Both the position numbers and the translations under genes were made by a program. The notes under the pieces were generated by a model. The model saw only the letters and a list, made by a program, of their open reading frames with translations. It did not search any database and was not told the origin of the DNA. Source: Paracoccaceae bacterium (lineage in GTDB: Bacteria > Pseudomonadota > Alphaproteobacteria > Rhodobacterales > Rhodobacteraceae). Taken from it: a stretch of DNA of 61,586 nucleotides. The stretch's first letter is position 1, and every line of letters begins with the position of its first letter. Below, in pieces: positions 32,998 to 40,266 of this stretch. The stretch spans positions 1 through 61,586 of the forward strand of contig JAQWUC010000004.1 of NCBI GenBank assembly GCA_029242355.1, written 5' to 3'.

Positions 32998-34188
32998 TTA
33001 ACGGAATCGAACAGTTGTATTTTCACCGCCCTTAACCAGAATTTCACGGTAATTACCCGCTGATTCTCCTGGCCCAATAAGTTCTACTGCAGATGCTCCA
33101 ACATAATCAATATCATAACCTGCTTTGATAAGAGCTATTCCCTCTGCAAGTTGACCTGGAAAAATTTGTACTCCGGGTGCATTCGCTACATCCATCACAT
33201 GGCCTTTAAAGTCTGAGCTATTCGTAGATCCTGCCGCCTGCATTGATAACATAATTAGTGCTGCAGCGTCATAAGACTCTGGAGAAAATGGACCTGACCC
33301 ATTAAAACCTGCTTCTGAGGCTAAATCGGCAAATTTACTTGCACCAGGACTGTCTGTTCCAGGAACATCACCGATTGAACCATCTAGATCTGGTCCAATA
33401 TCTTTTGGAAGACTGTCGCCAATCATCCCGTCAGGTAAATAGAATGTATCAAAAGCACCGGTATCTAGTGACGCTTCAATCATTCCTTTTCCACCATCGT
33501 TAAGATAGCCAGCGACTACGAGTATATCTCCTCCGGCTTGTGCCATGGCGGCTACTTCAGCACCATAATCCCCTTTACCATCTTCGTGAGCTGCTTTTAA
33601 TGTTACAGTTCCACCGGCAGCTTTAAAGTTACTATCTATGCTATCGGCCAACCCTTTTCCATAATCACTATTACTGTAAGTTAATGCAATACTTTTATAT
33701 CCATTATCCATAAGGATATCAGCTACTACCTGTCCTTGTCGCGCATCCGAAGGTGCTGTTCGGAAGAATAATCCGTCATCTGGAACGGTTGACAAGGCTG
33801 GCGATGTAGCAGACGGAGATATCATTACTGTACCATTTGCAACAGCAACATTCTCTAACATCGCTGTTGTAACTCCTGAGCAGTCTCCACCAACTATTGC
33901 GTTTACTTTGTCTGCTGTTATCAACCTCTCGGCTGCTGCGGTTGCCGCGGCTGCATCAATACATGTCGAGTCGGCTCGAACAGATGAAACTTCACCAAAT
34001 TCGAAGTTTCCGGCTTCATTCATTTCTGAAATTGCGAGTTCGGCGCCTGCTGCCATATCGCCCGTTAAGGCTTCAATCGGGCCGGTGAATCCTAGTATGA
34101 TTCCGATATTTACTTTTGAGTGGCTTCCTGCAAAAACATTGCTCGTTAGAACAATACTTGCTGCGGTTGCTAAAAGAATTTTTTTCAT
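32998..34188 (-). CDS. livK: Branched-chain-type amino-acid ABC transporter substrate-binding protein LivK
   Basis: A 396-residue periplasmic binding protein. The signal peptide is KKILLATAASIVLTSNVFAG, cleaved before SHSKVN. Mature hallmarks are NIGIILGFTGPIEALTGDMAAGAELAISEMNEAG, the CIDAAAATAAAERLI...VGGDCSGVTTAMLENVA ligand strand, and MISPSATSPALSTV near 125. It is the first gene of the liv operon and its ligand-binding loops differ from classical LivJ/LivK, so leucine, another amino acid or an amide are all possible. A Shine-Dalgarno GGGAGAAA lies just upstream of the start. Confidence 0.92.
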   Translation of the reverse strand: MKKILLATAASIVLTSNVFAGSHSKVNIGIILGFTGPIEALTGDMAAGAELAISEMNEAGNFEFGEVSSVRADSTCIDAAAATAAAERLITADKVNAIVGGDCSGVTTAMLENVAVANGTVMISPSATSPALSTVPDDGLFFRTAPSDARQGQVVADILMDNGYKSIALTYSNSDYGKGLADSIDSNFKAAGGTVTLKAAHEDGKGDYGAEVAAMAQAGGDILVVAGYLNDGGKGMIEASLDTGAFDTFYLPDGMIGDSLPKDIGPDLDGSIGDVPGTDSPGASKFADLASEAGFNGSGPFSPESYDAAALIMLSMQAAGSTNSSDFKGHVMDVANAPGVQIFPGQLAEGIALIKAGYDIDYVGASAVELIGPGESAGNYREILVKGGENTTVRFR

Positions 34189-34554
34189 AAGTTTCTCCCA
34201 AGGTTCTAATTTAAAATTCTGTTATACTATTCAGCATTTACATAGTATGTTGCAAGTTAAAGTGAATGATAACTGCAAATTAATGTCTGATTGTAGCCCA
34301 TTTATTAAATTTTAAAGATTTTCTATATATTTTTGAGCTCTAAAAATGAAATTTAGAGACTTTTTAAATGTTAAAATTGCTGATTCGGATGTATCTAGGT
34401 TTATTGGGACAATGAATGACGCTAACAGGAATAGTTATTTTAAAATAGCATTCTTTTAATATTATCTTAAAGTTATTGTGAGAGTTGTGGATAAACTGAT
34501 TAGAAGCTATCTTAAAAATATGTTGCCGTGTCTTATTTTATAATACCTGTAACG
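34189..34554. other. Intergenic region between livK and the second EamA gene
   Basis: This roughly 366-bp AT-rich divergent region should contain the livK promoter. A 37-codon plus-strand frame (MKFRDFLNVKIADSDVSRF..., 34346-34459) is present. It has only weak ribosome-binding potential and no recognised family, so I do not call it as a gene. No clear operator, terminator or RNA gene is visible. Confidence 0.4.
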
Positions 34555-35457
34555 ATGGTTGGATTTAAATTGTTGAAAATACCACATCATGTAGTAAGAG
34601 GTGCTTTGGCAGCTTCTTTGGTAATTTGTATTTGGTCAGGGTGGCTAGTTGTAAGCCGAGCAGGAACACAATCAGAACTTACAATTTTTGATTTAGCTTC
34701 AATAAGGTATGGAGTATCTGCTTTAATAACCATGCCAGCAGTAATTTATTTTAAGCCATGGCGAACTCTTAGCATTATTAGAATGGCTACCATAACTGGT
34801 TTGTTAGGACCACCTTACATTTTTTGTGTTTTTGGGGGCTTTTTTTATGCGCCAGTATCTCATGGTGGAGTGTTTTTAAATGGATCACTTCCTATTCTTA
34901 CTCTTTTTATAGGAGTAGTTTTTTTTTCGCAAAGAGTTTCGGTTACTCAAGGTTTTGGTTTGATTTTAATTTTTTTGGCCTCTTTTTTATCCCTACAAGA
35001 TATTGGTGCTATCGTTACGACAGAAACATGGAAAGGTGACATTCTTTTTTGTGTAAGTGCGATCTTTTTTTCTGGTTATCTTATTCTTGCTCGTCAGTGG
35101 AGTTTATCAATGATGGAAGTAGTTTTTTGTAGTTCTATTTTGAATTGTTTAATCTATCTTCCAATTTGGCTCTTTATTCTTCCGAAAGGATCCGCTGACA
35201 TATTTTCGTCTGAATTTTTACTACAGATGTTTTATCAAGGCATTATGCCGAACGTTATAGGCTTGTTACTTGTGGCGTATGCTGCCAAGAATATTGGATC
35301 TGCGGCCACAGCTGCATTTTTGGCAGGGGTTCCACCACTTTCCACGATTCTTGGATTTATATTTTTAAATGAAAGTTTAGGGTTTTTAGGTTGGTTTTCA
35401 GTTGTTATAATCGTTCCGGGTATAATATTGGTGGCTATAAATAGAAAGTTTATTTAA
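34555..35457 (+). CDS. EamA/DMT-family transporter
   Basis: A ten-helix membrane protein of about 300 residues with two EamA domains (about 15-140 and 165-295). The end of domain 2 reads AAFLAGVPPLSTILGFIFLNESLG, the usual signature. The ORF track starts at GTG 34528, but ATG 34555 (MVGFKLLKIPHHVVRGAL) gives the standard short cytoplasmic lead into helix 1, so I prefer it. It is unlike the other EamA protein at 18818 in sequence and context, being followed by yggS 46 bp downstream. Substrate unknown; export of an amino acid or related metabolite is common in the family. Confidence 0.87.
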   Translation: MVGFKLLKIPHHVVRGALAASLVICIWSGWLVVSRAGTQSELTIFDLASIRYGVSALITMPAVIYFKPWRTLSIIRMATITGLLGPPYIFCVFGGFFYAPVSHGGVFLNGSLPILTLFIGVVFFSQRVSVTQGFGLILIFLASFLSLQDIGAIVTTETWKGDILFCVSAIFFSGYLILARQWSLSMMEVVFCSSILNCLIYLPIWLFILPKGSADIFSSEFLLQMFYQGIMPNVIGLLLVAYAAKNIGSAATAAFLAGVPPLSTILGFIFLNESLGFLGWFSVVIIVPGIILVAINRKFI

Positions 35458-35503
35458 TTTATATTAAAATGAAAATACCAATATTTAATAGTAGGTGTTC
35501 GAT

Positions 35504-36154
35504 ATGAGTCTTGAGAATATAAAAGACCAAATAAGAAATGCGGAATTAACTAATAATAGGCAAAAAGGATCGGTAAATCTAATTGCTGTTTCAAAGGTTC
35601 AACCGTTAGAAAGGGTTGAAAGAGTTTTAAGTCAAGGGCATAGGATTTTTGGCGAAAATCGAGTTCAAGAAGCATATCAAAAATGGCCAGCGTGGAAAGA
35701 AAAATTTCCAACGGTTTCACTTCATTTGCTTGGACCTTTACAAACTAACAAAGTTAAGGAAGTTTTAGGTTTATTTGATGTTGTCCACAGTCTAGACCGA
35801 GACAAACTTGCCCGTATTTTTTCTGAAAATATTCAAAAATTAGGATCTTCACCGGACTTTTTTATTCAAGTTAATACTGGTGAAGAAGAGCAGAAAGCGG
35901 GAATTTTTCCAGCTATGGTTGATAAATTTGTTGAGCAATGCAAAAACACTTATGATCTGCCAATTGTTGGGTTGATGTGCATTCCTCCAATCGATGAAGA
36001 GCCATCGCTACATTTTGCGTTATTAAAAAAAATAGCCGAGCGCAATGGTCTAAATAGGTTATCGATGGGAATGAGCGCTGATTTTGTTTCTGCGATAACT
36101 TTTGGATCTACTGATGTTCGTATTGGATCCGCTATATTTGGTCGAAGACTTTGA
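35504..36154 (+). CDS. PLP-binding homeostasis protein (YggS/PLPBP family)
   Basis: A single-domain alanine-racemase-fold protein of about 216 residues that binds PLP and helps keep free B6 and amino-acid pools in balance. Marks are LIAVSKVQPLERVERVLSQGHRIFGENRVQEA with the PLP lysine, LHLLGPLQTNKVKEVLGLFDVVHSLDR, and LSMGMSADFVSAITFGSTDVRIGSAIFG at the C-terminus. I take ATG 35504 (MSLENI) instead of the track's GTG 35495, because a Shine-Dalgarno-like AGGTG lies at a suitable distance. The gene ends 5 bp before the convergent ribA stop. Confidence 0.92.
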   Translation: MSLENIKDQIRNAELTNNRQKGSVNLIAVSKVQPLERVERVLSQGHRIFGENRVQEAYQKWPAWKEKFPTVSLHLLGPLQTNKVKEVLGLFDVVHSLDRDKLARIFSENIQKLGSSPDFFIQVNTGEEEQKAGIFPAMVDKFVEQCKNTYDLPIVGLMCIPPIDEEPSLHFALLKKIAERNGLNRLSMGMSADFVSAITFGSTDVRIGSAIFGRRL

Positions 36155-36159
36155 AATAA

Positions 36160-37257
36160 TCATATAATGTGACCGCTTTTAGATGCCTTCGTTGATAGAT
36201 AAGATGCATTTTCTTTTGTAGGCTTAGTAAGTAAGTTAAGCCTTTCTTCAACCACGATACCCATATCGGACATACTCGCGATTTTTTTTGGATTATTAGT
36301 AAGAAGCCGAATTTTTTTAAAACCTAAATGTTTAATAATTTGAGCTCCTATTCTTAGATCACGCTCTTCATCTTCAAAGCCAAGCCGGTGATTCGCCTCC
36401 ACAGTATCAAAACCTTGATTTTGGAGTTCATATGCACGCATTTTGTTGGCAAGACCAATCCCTCTTCCCTCTTGATTTAGATAGATCAGCATTCCAGAGC
36501 CATTTTTAGAGAGAATTTTCATAGCACCCTTCAATTGGGCCCCACAATCACATTTAAGTGATCCTATTACGTCACCCGTGAAGCAGGCACAATGAATTCT
36601 AACAAGTAGGGAGGATTCTTTTTTTGGGTTTCCGACCTCAATCGCATAATGCTCGGTGAAACTTGCACTATCTCTAAAAACATAAATGCGAGATTTAGCC
36701 ATACCTTGGAGTGGCAAGTATGCAGCGCTTGCTTCGTGAAGTAATGAAGAATGTGAGCTCTTGTTGAGAATTTCTTGAGAGTCTTGCGACAAAAGTCCAG
36801 CAGACTTTAAATTTTTAAAGTCTTTTTCAAATAAGTTTACTATTAAAGCTGACGGAAGTAAGTGTGCTTTTTTACATAGGTCGATAGCCGCTCTTGACAT
36901 ATGAGCTTCGCCATTTCGCAGTGTTTTAAACGGCCCTTTTAATGGGTGTTGTAGGTCTAAAGCTGGATTAGCAGTTGCTAATAACCAGTTATAGGAGACA
37001 TCGTTTTCTAAAGCTATTCTCGCCACGTCACCGTCGTACGGTATTGCATTAAGTGTTGCTGCTCTTCGAGCAGTTATAGCTAAGTGTGATAAATTAAAGT
37101 CAAATTTCTTTATTTCTAAAAGGGCTTCTTTTTTTAAAGTTTCTGTAGCGAAAACAAGACCAAAATTTTTGTTGTCCCTTAACAGCACTGGACGACCTAA
37201 TCTAAGATCAGCGCGTAGTCGTGCCGTTTGCTCTATTGCGGAGGTGTGTATTTTCAT
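36160..37257 (-). CDS. ribA: GTP cyclohydrolase II with degenerate N-terminal domain
   Basis: GTP cyclohydrolase II opens the GTP imidazole ring in the first step of riboflavin synthesis. The C-terminal catalytic domain (about 180-365) has the zinc cysteines in CACFTGDVIGSLKCDCGAQL, the nucleotide site YLNQEGRGIGLANKMRAYELQ, and GFDTVEANHRLGF. The N-terminal 150 residues recall a dihydroxybutanone-phosphate synthase that has lost its active-site acidic motif, as usual in alphaproteobacterial RibA. I start at ATG 37257 (MKIHTSAIEQ); the track's upstream 16 residues are not family-like. Confident in function; the N-terminal domain role is unknown. Confidence 0.92.
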   Translation of the reverse strand: MKIHTSAIEQTARLRADLRLGRPVLLRDNKNFGLVFATETLKKEALLEIKKFDFNLSHLAITARRAATLNAIPYDGDVARIALENDVSYNWLLATANPALDLQHPLKGPFKTLRNGEAHMSRAAIDLCKKAHLLPSALIVNLFEKDFKNLKSAGLLSQDSQEILNKSSHSSLLHEASAAYLPLQGMAKSRIYVFRDSASFTEHYAIEVGNPKKESSLLVRIHCACFTGDVIGSLKCDCGAQLKGAMKILSKNGSGMLIYLNQEGRGIGLANKMRAYELQNQGFDTVEANHRLGFEDEERDLRIGAQIIKHLGFKKIRLLTNNPKKIASMSDMGIVVEERLNLLTKPTKENASYLSTKASKSGHII

Positions 37258-37368
37258 ATTAACTCTAAAGTTTATTACAGTTGTATTTAATAATAGTCTT
37301 ATCAAGCTGTTGAGAGATTACAATGTGAAAAAAAAGGATAATTTTTTAAATAGTTTTGGAACAGCATA

Positions 37369-38076
37369 ATGTCACAAAAGAAAATAAAGGTACTGTTTTT
37401 TTCAAAGATATTTGCGGTGTCGCAAGCTGTTACATCTCTTTTTACTAACGAGGTTGATTTTAGTTATAGAGAGTTAGTAAGCTTAGATGAATTAAATGAA
37501 TTAAAGCAAGAAGAGCTTGAATCAATTATTATTTTAGATTTATCGGATAGCGCTATAGATTTTGATTCGATTATATATAGAAAAAAAGTTAATTTTCTAT
37601 CATCATCTTTTATTTTTATATTAAATAATGAAGAAATAATAGATTCAGTTTTGGAAAAAAATTTTTCTAGTTATAAAGCTATGTCGAAACCATTTCGTAT
37701 AGATGAGTTGTTTTCTGCGATTCGTGTTCTTGCAACCAAATTCAGACAATTTGACGAACCTTTAATTCTATTAAGAGGCAATTCTTTCGATCCAAGGAAA
37801 AATGAAATAAGAAAATTTAACGGTAACTTTGTTAGGTTAACTGAAAAAGAAACCGAGTTAATCAATTTTCTTCATAAAGGACAAGGAAGGACTATTTCTA
37901 AAGATATTTTGTTAAAAGGTATCTGGGGGTATAAAGAAACGATTTCGACACATACTCTTGAGACACATATTTATCGTTTGCGAAAAAAAATAGAGCTTGG
38001 TCTAGGAGAAACAGATTTAATCATGAAAAATAATAAGGGTTATTATTTAAACGTGTCATATTCTATTAAATCATAG
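37369..38076 (+). CDS. OmpR-type winged-helix protein with degenerate receiver domain
   Basis: A 235-residue response-regulator-like protein. The first 115 residues are a receiver-shaped domain. IIILDLSDSAID carries an Asp and MSKPFRIDELFSAI the conserved Lys, but the acidic pair expected near the N-terminus is replaced (KVLFFSKIF), so normal phosphorylation looks doubtful. The last 95 residues form the winged helix: FVRLTEKETELINFLHKGQGRTISKDILLKGIWGY...THTLETHIYRLRKKI. No sensor kinase adjoins it. It lies 13 bp before xthA and is probably co-transcribed. Its targets are unknown. Confidence 0.85.
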   Translation: MSQKKIKVLFFSKIFAVSQAVTSLFTNEVDFSYRELVSLDELNELKQEELESIIILDLSDSAIDFDSIIYRKKVNFLSSSFIFILNNEEIIDSVLEKNFSSYKAMSKPFRIDELFSAIRVLATKFRQFDEPLILLRGNSFDPRKNEIRKFNGNFVRLTEKETELINFLHKGQGRTISKDILLKGIWGYKETISTHTLETHIYRLRKKIELGLGETDLIMKNNKGYYLNVSYSIKS

Positions 38077-38089
38077 AGAGAAAAATTGA

Positions 38090-38878
38090 ATGAAACTTAA
38101 AATTGTTACGTGGAACATAAACTCGATAAGATTACGAGAAGATCATGTCTGCTCTTTATTAGCGAAGTACAAACCCGATATTATATGTCTTCAGGAATTA
38201 AAAGCGCCTACTGAAAGTGTTCCAATTAGTCGATTAGAAGAACTGGGTTATAAGTATAGAGTTATCCGAGGTCAAAAAAGTTATAATGGGGTTGCGATTA
38301 TTTCTAGAATACCACTCTCAGATGCTGATTACTGTGACTATTGTTTGAAGGGAGACGCCCGCCATGTTTCTGCTAGACTGAGCAATGGCGTTGAAATTCA
38401 AAATTTTTATATTCCTGCTGGGGGTGATATTCCGAATAGAGAAGAGAACAAAAAATTTGCACATAAGCTTGATTTTTTGAATGAGATGAAAATCAATTTT
38501 ATAAAAAAAAGATTATCAAAAACTATTTTAGTTGGTGACTTAAATATTGCACCTCTTGAACACGATGTATGGAGCCATTCGCAACTTCTTAAGGTAGTGT
38601 CTCATACGCCAATAGAAATTGAGGCTTTGCAAAAGGTTGCAGAAGCGGGAAATTTTATAGACATTACAAGAAAGAATATTCCTGATGGTTTATTATATAG
38701 TTGGTGGTCATATCGTTCTCCAAATTGGAGCATGTCAAATAGAGGTAGGCGGTTAGATCACATCTGGGCAACTAGTGATATTGCCATGAAAGCACATTCT
38801 AGTTTTATTCTTAAGGAGGCTCGATCTTGGGAAAGACCATCCGATCATGTGCCAGTTTTTGCCGAGTTTAACTTATGA
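38090..38878 (+). CDS. xthA: Exodeoxyribonuclease III
   Basis: A 262-residue ExoIII/APE1-type AP endonuclease that cuts DNA at abasic sites and degrades 3' ends in base-excision repair. Motifs in order are KIVTWNINSIRLREDHV, DIICLQELKAP with the metal Glu, ILVGDLNIAP with the catalytic Asp-Asn pair, SWWSYR, RRLDHIWATSDI and the final catalytic His in RPSDHVPVFAEF. Length is normal. The stop overlaps the start of the enoyl-CoA-hydratase-like gene by 4 bp. Confidence 0.95.
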   Translation: MKLKIVTWNINSIRLREDHVCSLLAKYKPDIICLQELKAPTESVPISRLEELGYKYRVIRGQKSYNGVAIISRIPLSDADYCDYCLKGDARHVSARLSNGVEIQNFYIPAGGDIPNREENKKFAHKLDFLNEMKINFIKKRLSKTILVGDLNIAPLEHDVWSHSQLLKVVSHTPIEIEALQKVAEAGNFIDITRKNIPDGLLYSWWSYRSPNWSMSNRGRRLDHIWATSDIAMKAHSSFILKEARSWERPSDHVPVFAEFNL

Positions 38879-39627
38879 ACCAAGTTATTGCAGTTTGCGA
38901 AAATAATGTTGGTTTAATCACTCTGAATAATCCGCGTATTCATAATGCGATTAAGATGAATGATTTTGAATTGATGAGATCAGCATTCTTACGTTGGAAA
39001 GGTTACAAATTAGATGCAATTTTGATTACAGGAACTGGGAAAAGCTTTTGTTCTGGATTATTTCTTGATGAGTTTGATAGGAGGTCTTGGGATAAAAACC
39101 CCATTTCTCAAATCTGTGAGGATATCGAAAATTCTGACTGCCCCGTAATCTGTGCTTTAAATGGAGGAGCATATGGTGGAGCGGTTGAGATAGCTTTATC
39201 TTGTGATTTTAGAATAGCTAATTCTCAACTTTCATTAAGAGTTCCAGCTGCAAATCTGGGGATTCATTATGAACCAACTGGCTTGATCCGAGCAATCAAT
39301 ATTCTGGGACTTAGCATGACCAGAAGACTTTTTTTGTTGGGACAAAGTATTCATATTGAAGATATTTTGAGAACTGATTTTGTAGACTTTTGGACTGAGG
39401 AAGGTGAAACAGTCATTGAGAAAAGTAAACAAATATTAAGTTTTTTGCGTAATAACGCTCCACTTGCGGTTGCAGGAATGAGAAAAACTATTTCTGAAAT
39501 TTTGAATAATTCTTTGGATTTTTACTCTGCAGAAAAACGAGTTGAGGCGTGCTTTAATTCTGTTGACCACAAAGAGGCTTTACTGGCGATAAAGGAAAAG
39601 AGGCCGCCAATATTCAAAGGATTATAA
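38875..39627 (+). CDS. Crotonase-fold (enoyl-CoA hydratase/isomerase-like) protein
   Basis: A 250-residue crotonase-superfamily protein. The CoA/oxyanion region CALNGGAYGGAVEIALSCDFRIA (about 90-112) is intact. The segment that normally carries the first hydratase glutamate reads RVPAANLGIHYEP, with Ala in place of Glu, and the second is also not evident. It is therefore unlikely to be a standard hydratase and may be an isomerase, thioesterase, decarboxylase or non-catalytic relative. Its ATG lies inside the xthA stop (ATGA), so the two are translationally coupled. It ends 3 bp before the convergent lolA gene. Confidence 0.86.
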   Translation: MNQVIAVCENNVGLITLNNPRIHNAIKMNDFELMRSAFLRWKGYKLDAILITGTGKSFCSGLFLDEFDRRSWDKNPISQICEDIENSDCPVICALNGGAYGGAVEIALSCDFRIANSQLSLRVPAANLGIHYEPTGLIRAINILGLSMTRRLFLLGQSIHIEDILRTDFVDFWTEEGETVIEKSKQILSFLRNNAPLAVAGMRKTISEILNNSLDFYSAEKRVEACFNSVDHKEALLAIKEKRPPIFKGL

Positions 39628-39630
39628 TAG

Positions 39631-40260
39631 TTAATTTTTTGCAAGCTCTTTTTTAACCTTAGTAATTTCGCGGCCAATACTGAAAAGTTTCTTATCTATG
39701 GGTTGATTAATAATTACGTTTTCTAATATAACACGTGTCTTCTCTCCTGAATAATTTGTTATAGTCCACTCTTGCAATGCGATGGGTTTTGGTGAAAAAA
39801 CAAGTTCTAATTCTCCTTGAGTTGGGTTTTTTGGATTATATAATGATACATGAAAATGAGCCTCTTTAAAAAAAATTGCCTTTAAATTAGAATTTAAATC
39901 TAGTTTTATTGCTTCATCAAGTAGAAAGCCAACTGGTGTCTGCGAGGTTAAGTAACGTTGAGGTTCTGCAGTTGATTCTTTGTCAATTACGACTAGTAGA
40001 ATTCCAGATGCCATTACTAGATGATTTGAAGGAGCGTCATATTCAAATCTCATTTGACCAGGTTTTTTTATGAGGAGTTTTCCTGTTTCTAATTCTCCAT
40101 TTGAACTTATTTGTATGAAGTCTGTTTCCATTGTTTTAATTGAATTCAGATAAGATTCGATCCCTGTATCTTCTAGTCTAATTCCACCAAAAGACGGCGT
40201 GATTAAAAAATGAAAAAAGCATATGTTAAATATAAATATTAGCTTTGTTATATTCTTCAT
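39631..40260 (-). CDS. lolA: Outer-membrane lipoprotein carrier LolA
   Basis: A 209-residue periplasmic chaperone that carries lipoproteins from LolCDE to the outer membrane. A signal peptide (KLIFIFNICFFHFLITPSFG) precedes GIRLEDTGIESYLNSIKTMETDFIQISSNGELETGKLLIKKPGQMRFEY, the typical LolA core with its hydrophobic half-barrel. The C-terminal region contains VSLYNPKNPTQGELELVFSPKPIALQEWTITN. It lies 6 bp downstream of ftsK, the usual alphaproteobacterial arrangement, and is a different paralogue from the LolA-like protein at 16456. Confidence 0.93.
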   Translation of the reverse strand: MKNITKLIFIFNICFFHFLITPSFGGIRLEDTGIESYLNSIKTMETDFIQISSNGELETGKLLIKKPGQMRFEYDAPSNHLVMASGILLVVIDKESTAEPQRYLTSQTPVGFLLDEAIKLDLNSNLKAIFFKEAHFHVSLYNPKNPTQGELELVFSPKPIALQEWTITNYSGEKTRVILENVIINQPIDKKLFSIGREITKVKKELAKN

Positions 40261-40266
40261 CTTAGA

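Noticed and set aside
33908-34315. 135-aa plus-strand ORF over the livK start
   Set aside because: It is antisense to the livK signal peptide and N-terminus and ends in AT-rich non-family sequence.
34346-34459. 37-codon frame MKFRDFLNVKIADSDV...
   Set aside because: Weak ribosome binding site and no recognised family; length is within chance for AT-rich DNA with few stops.
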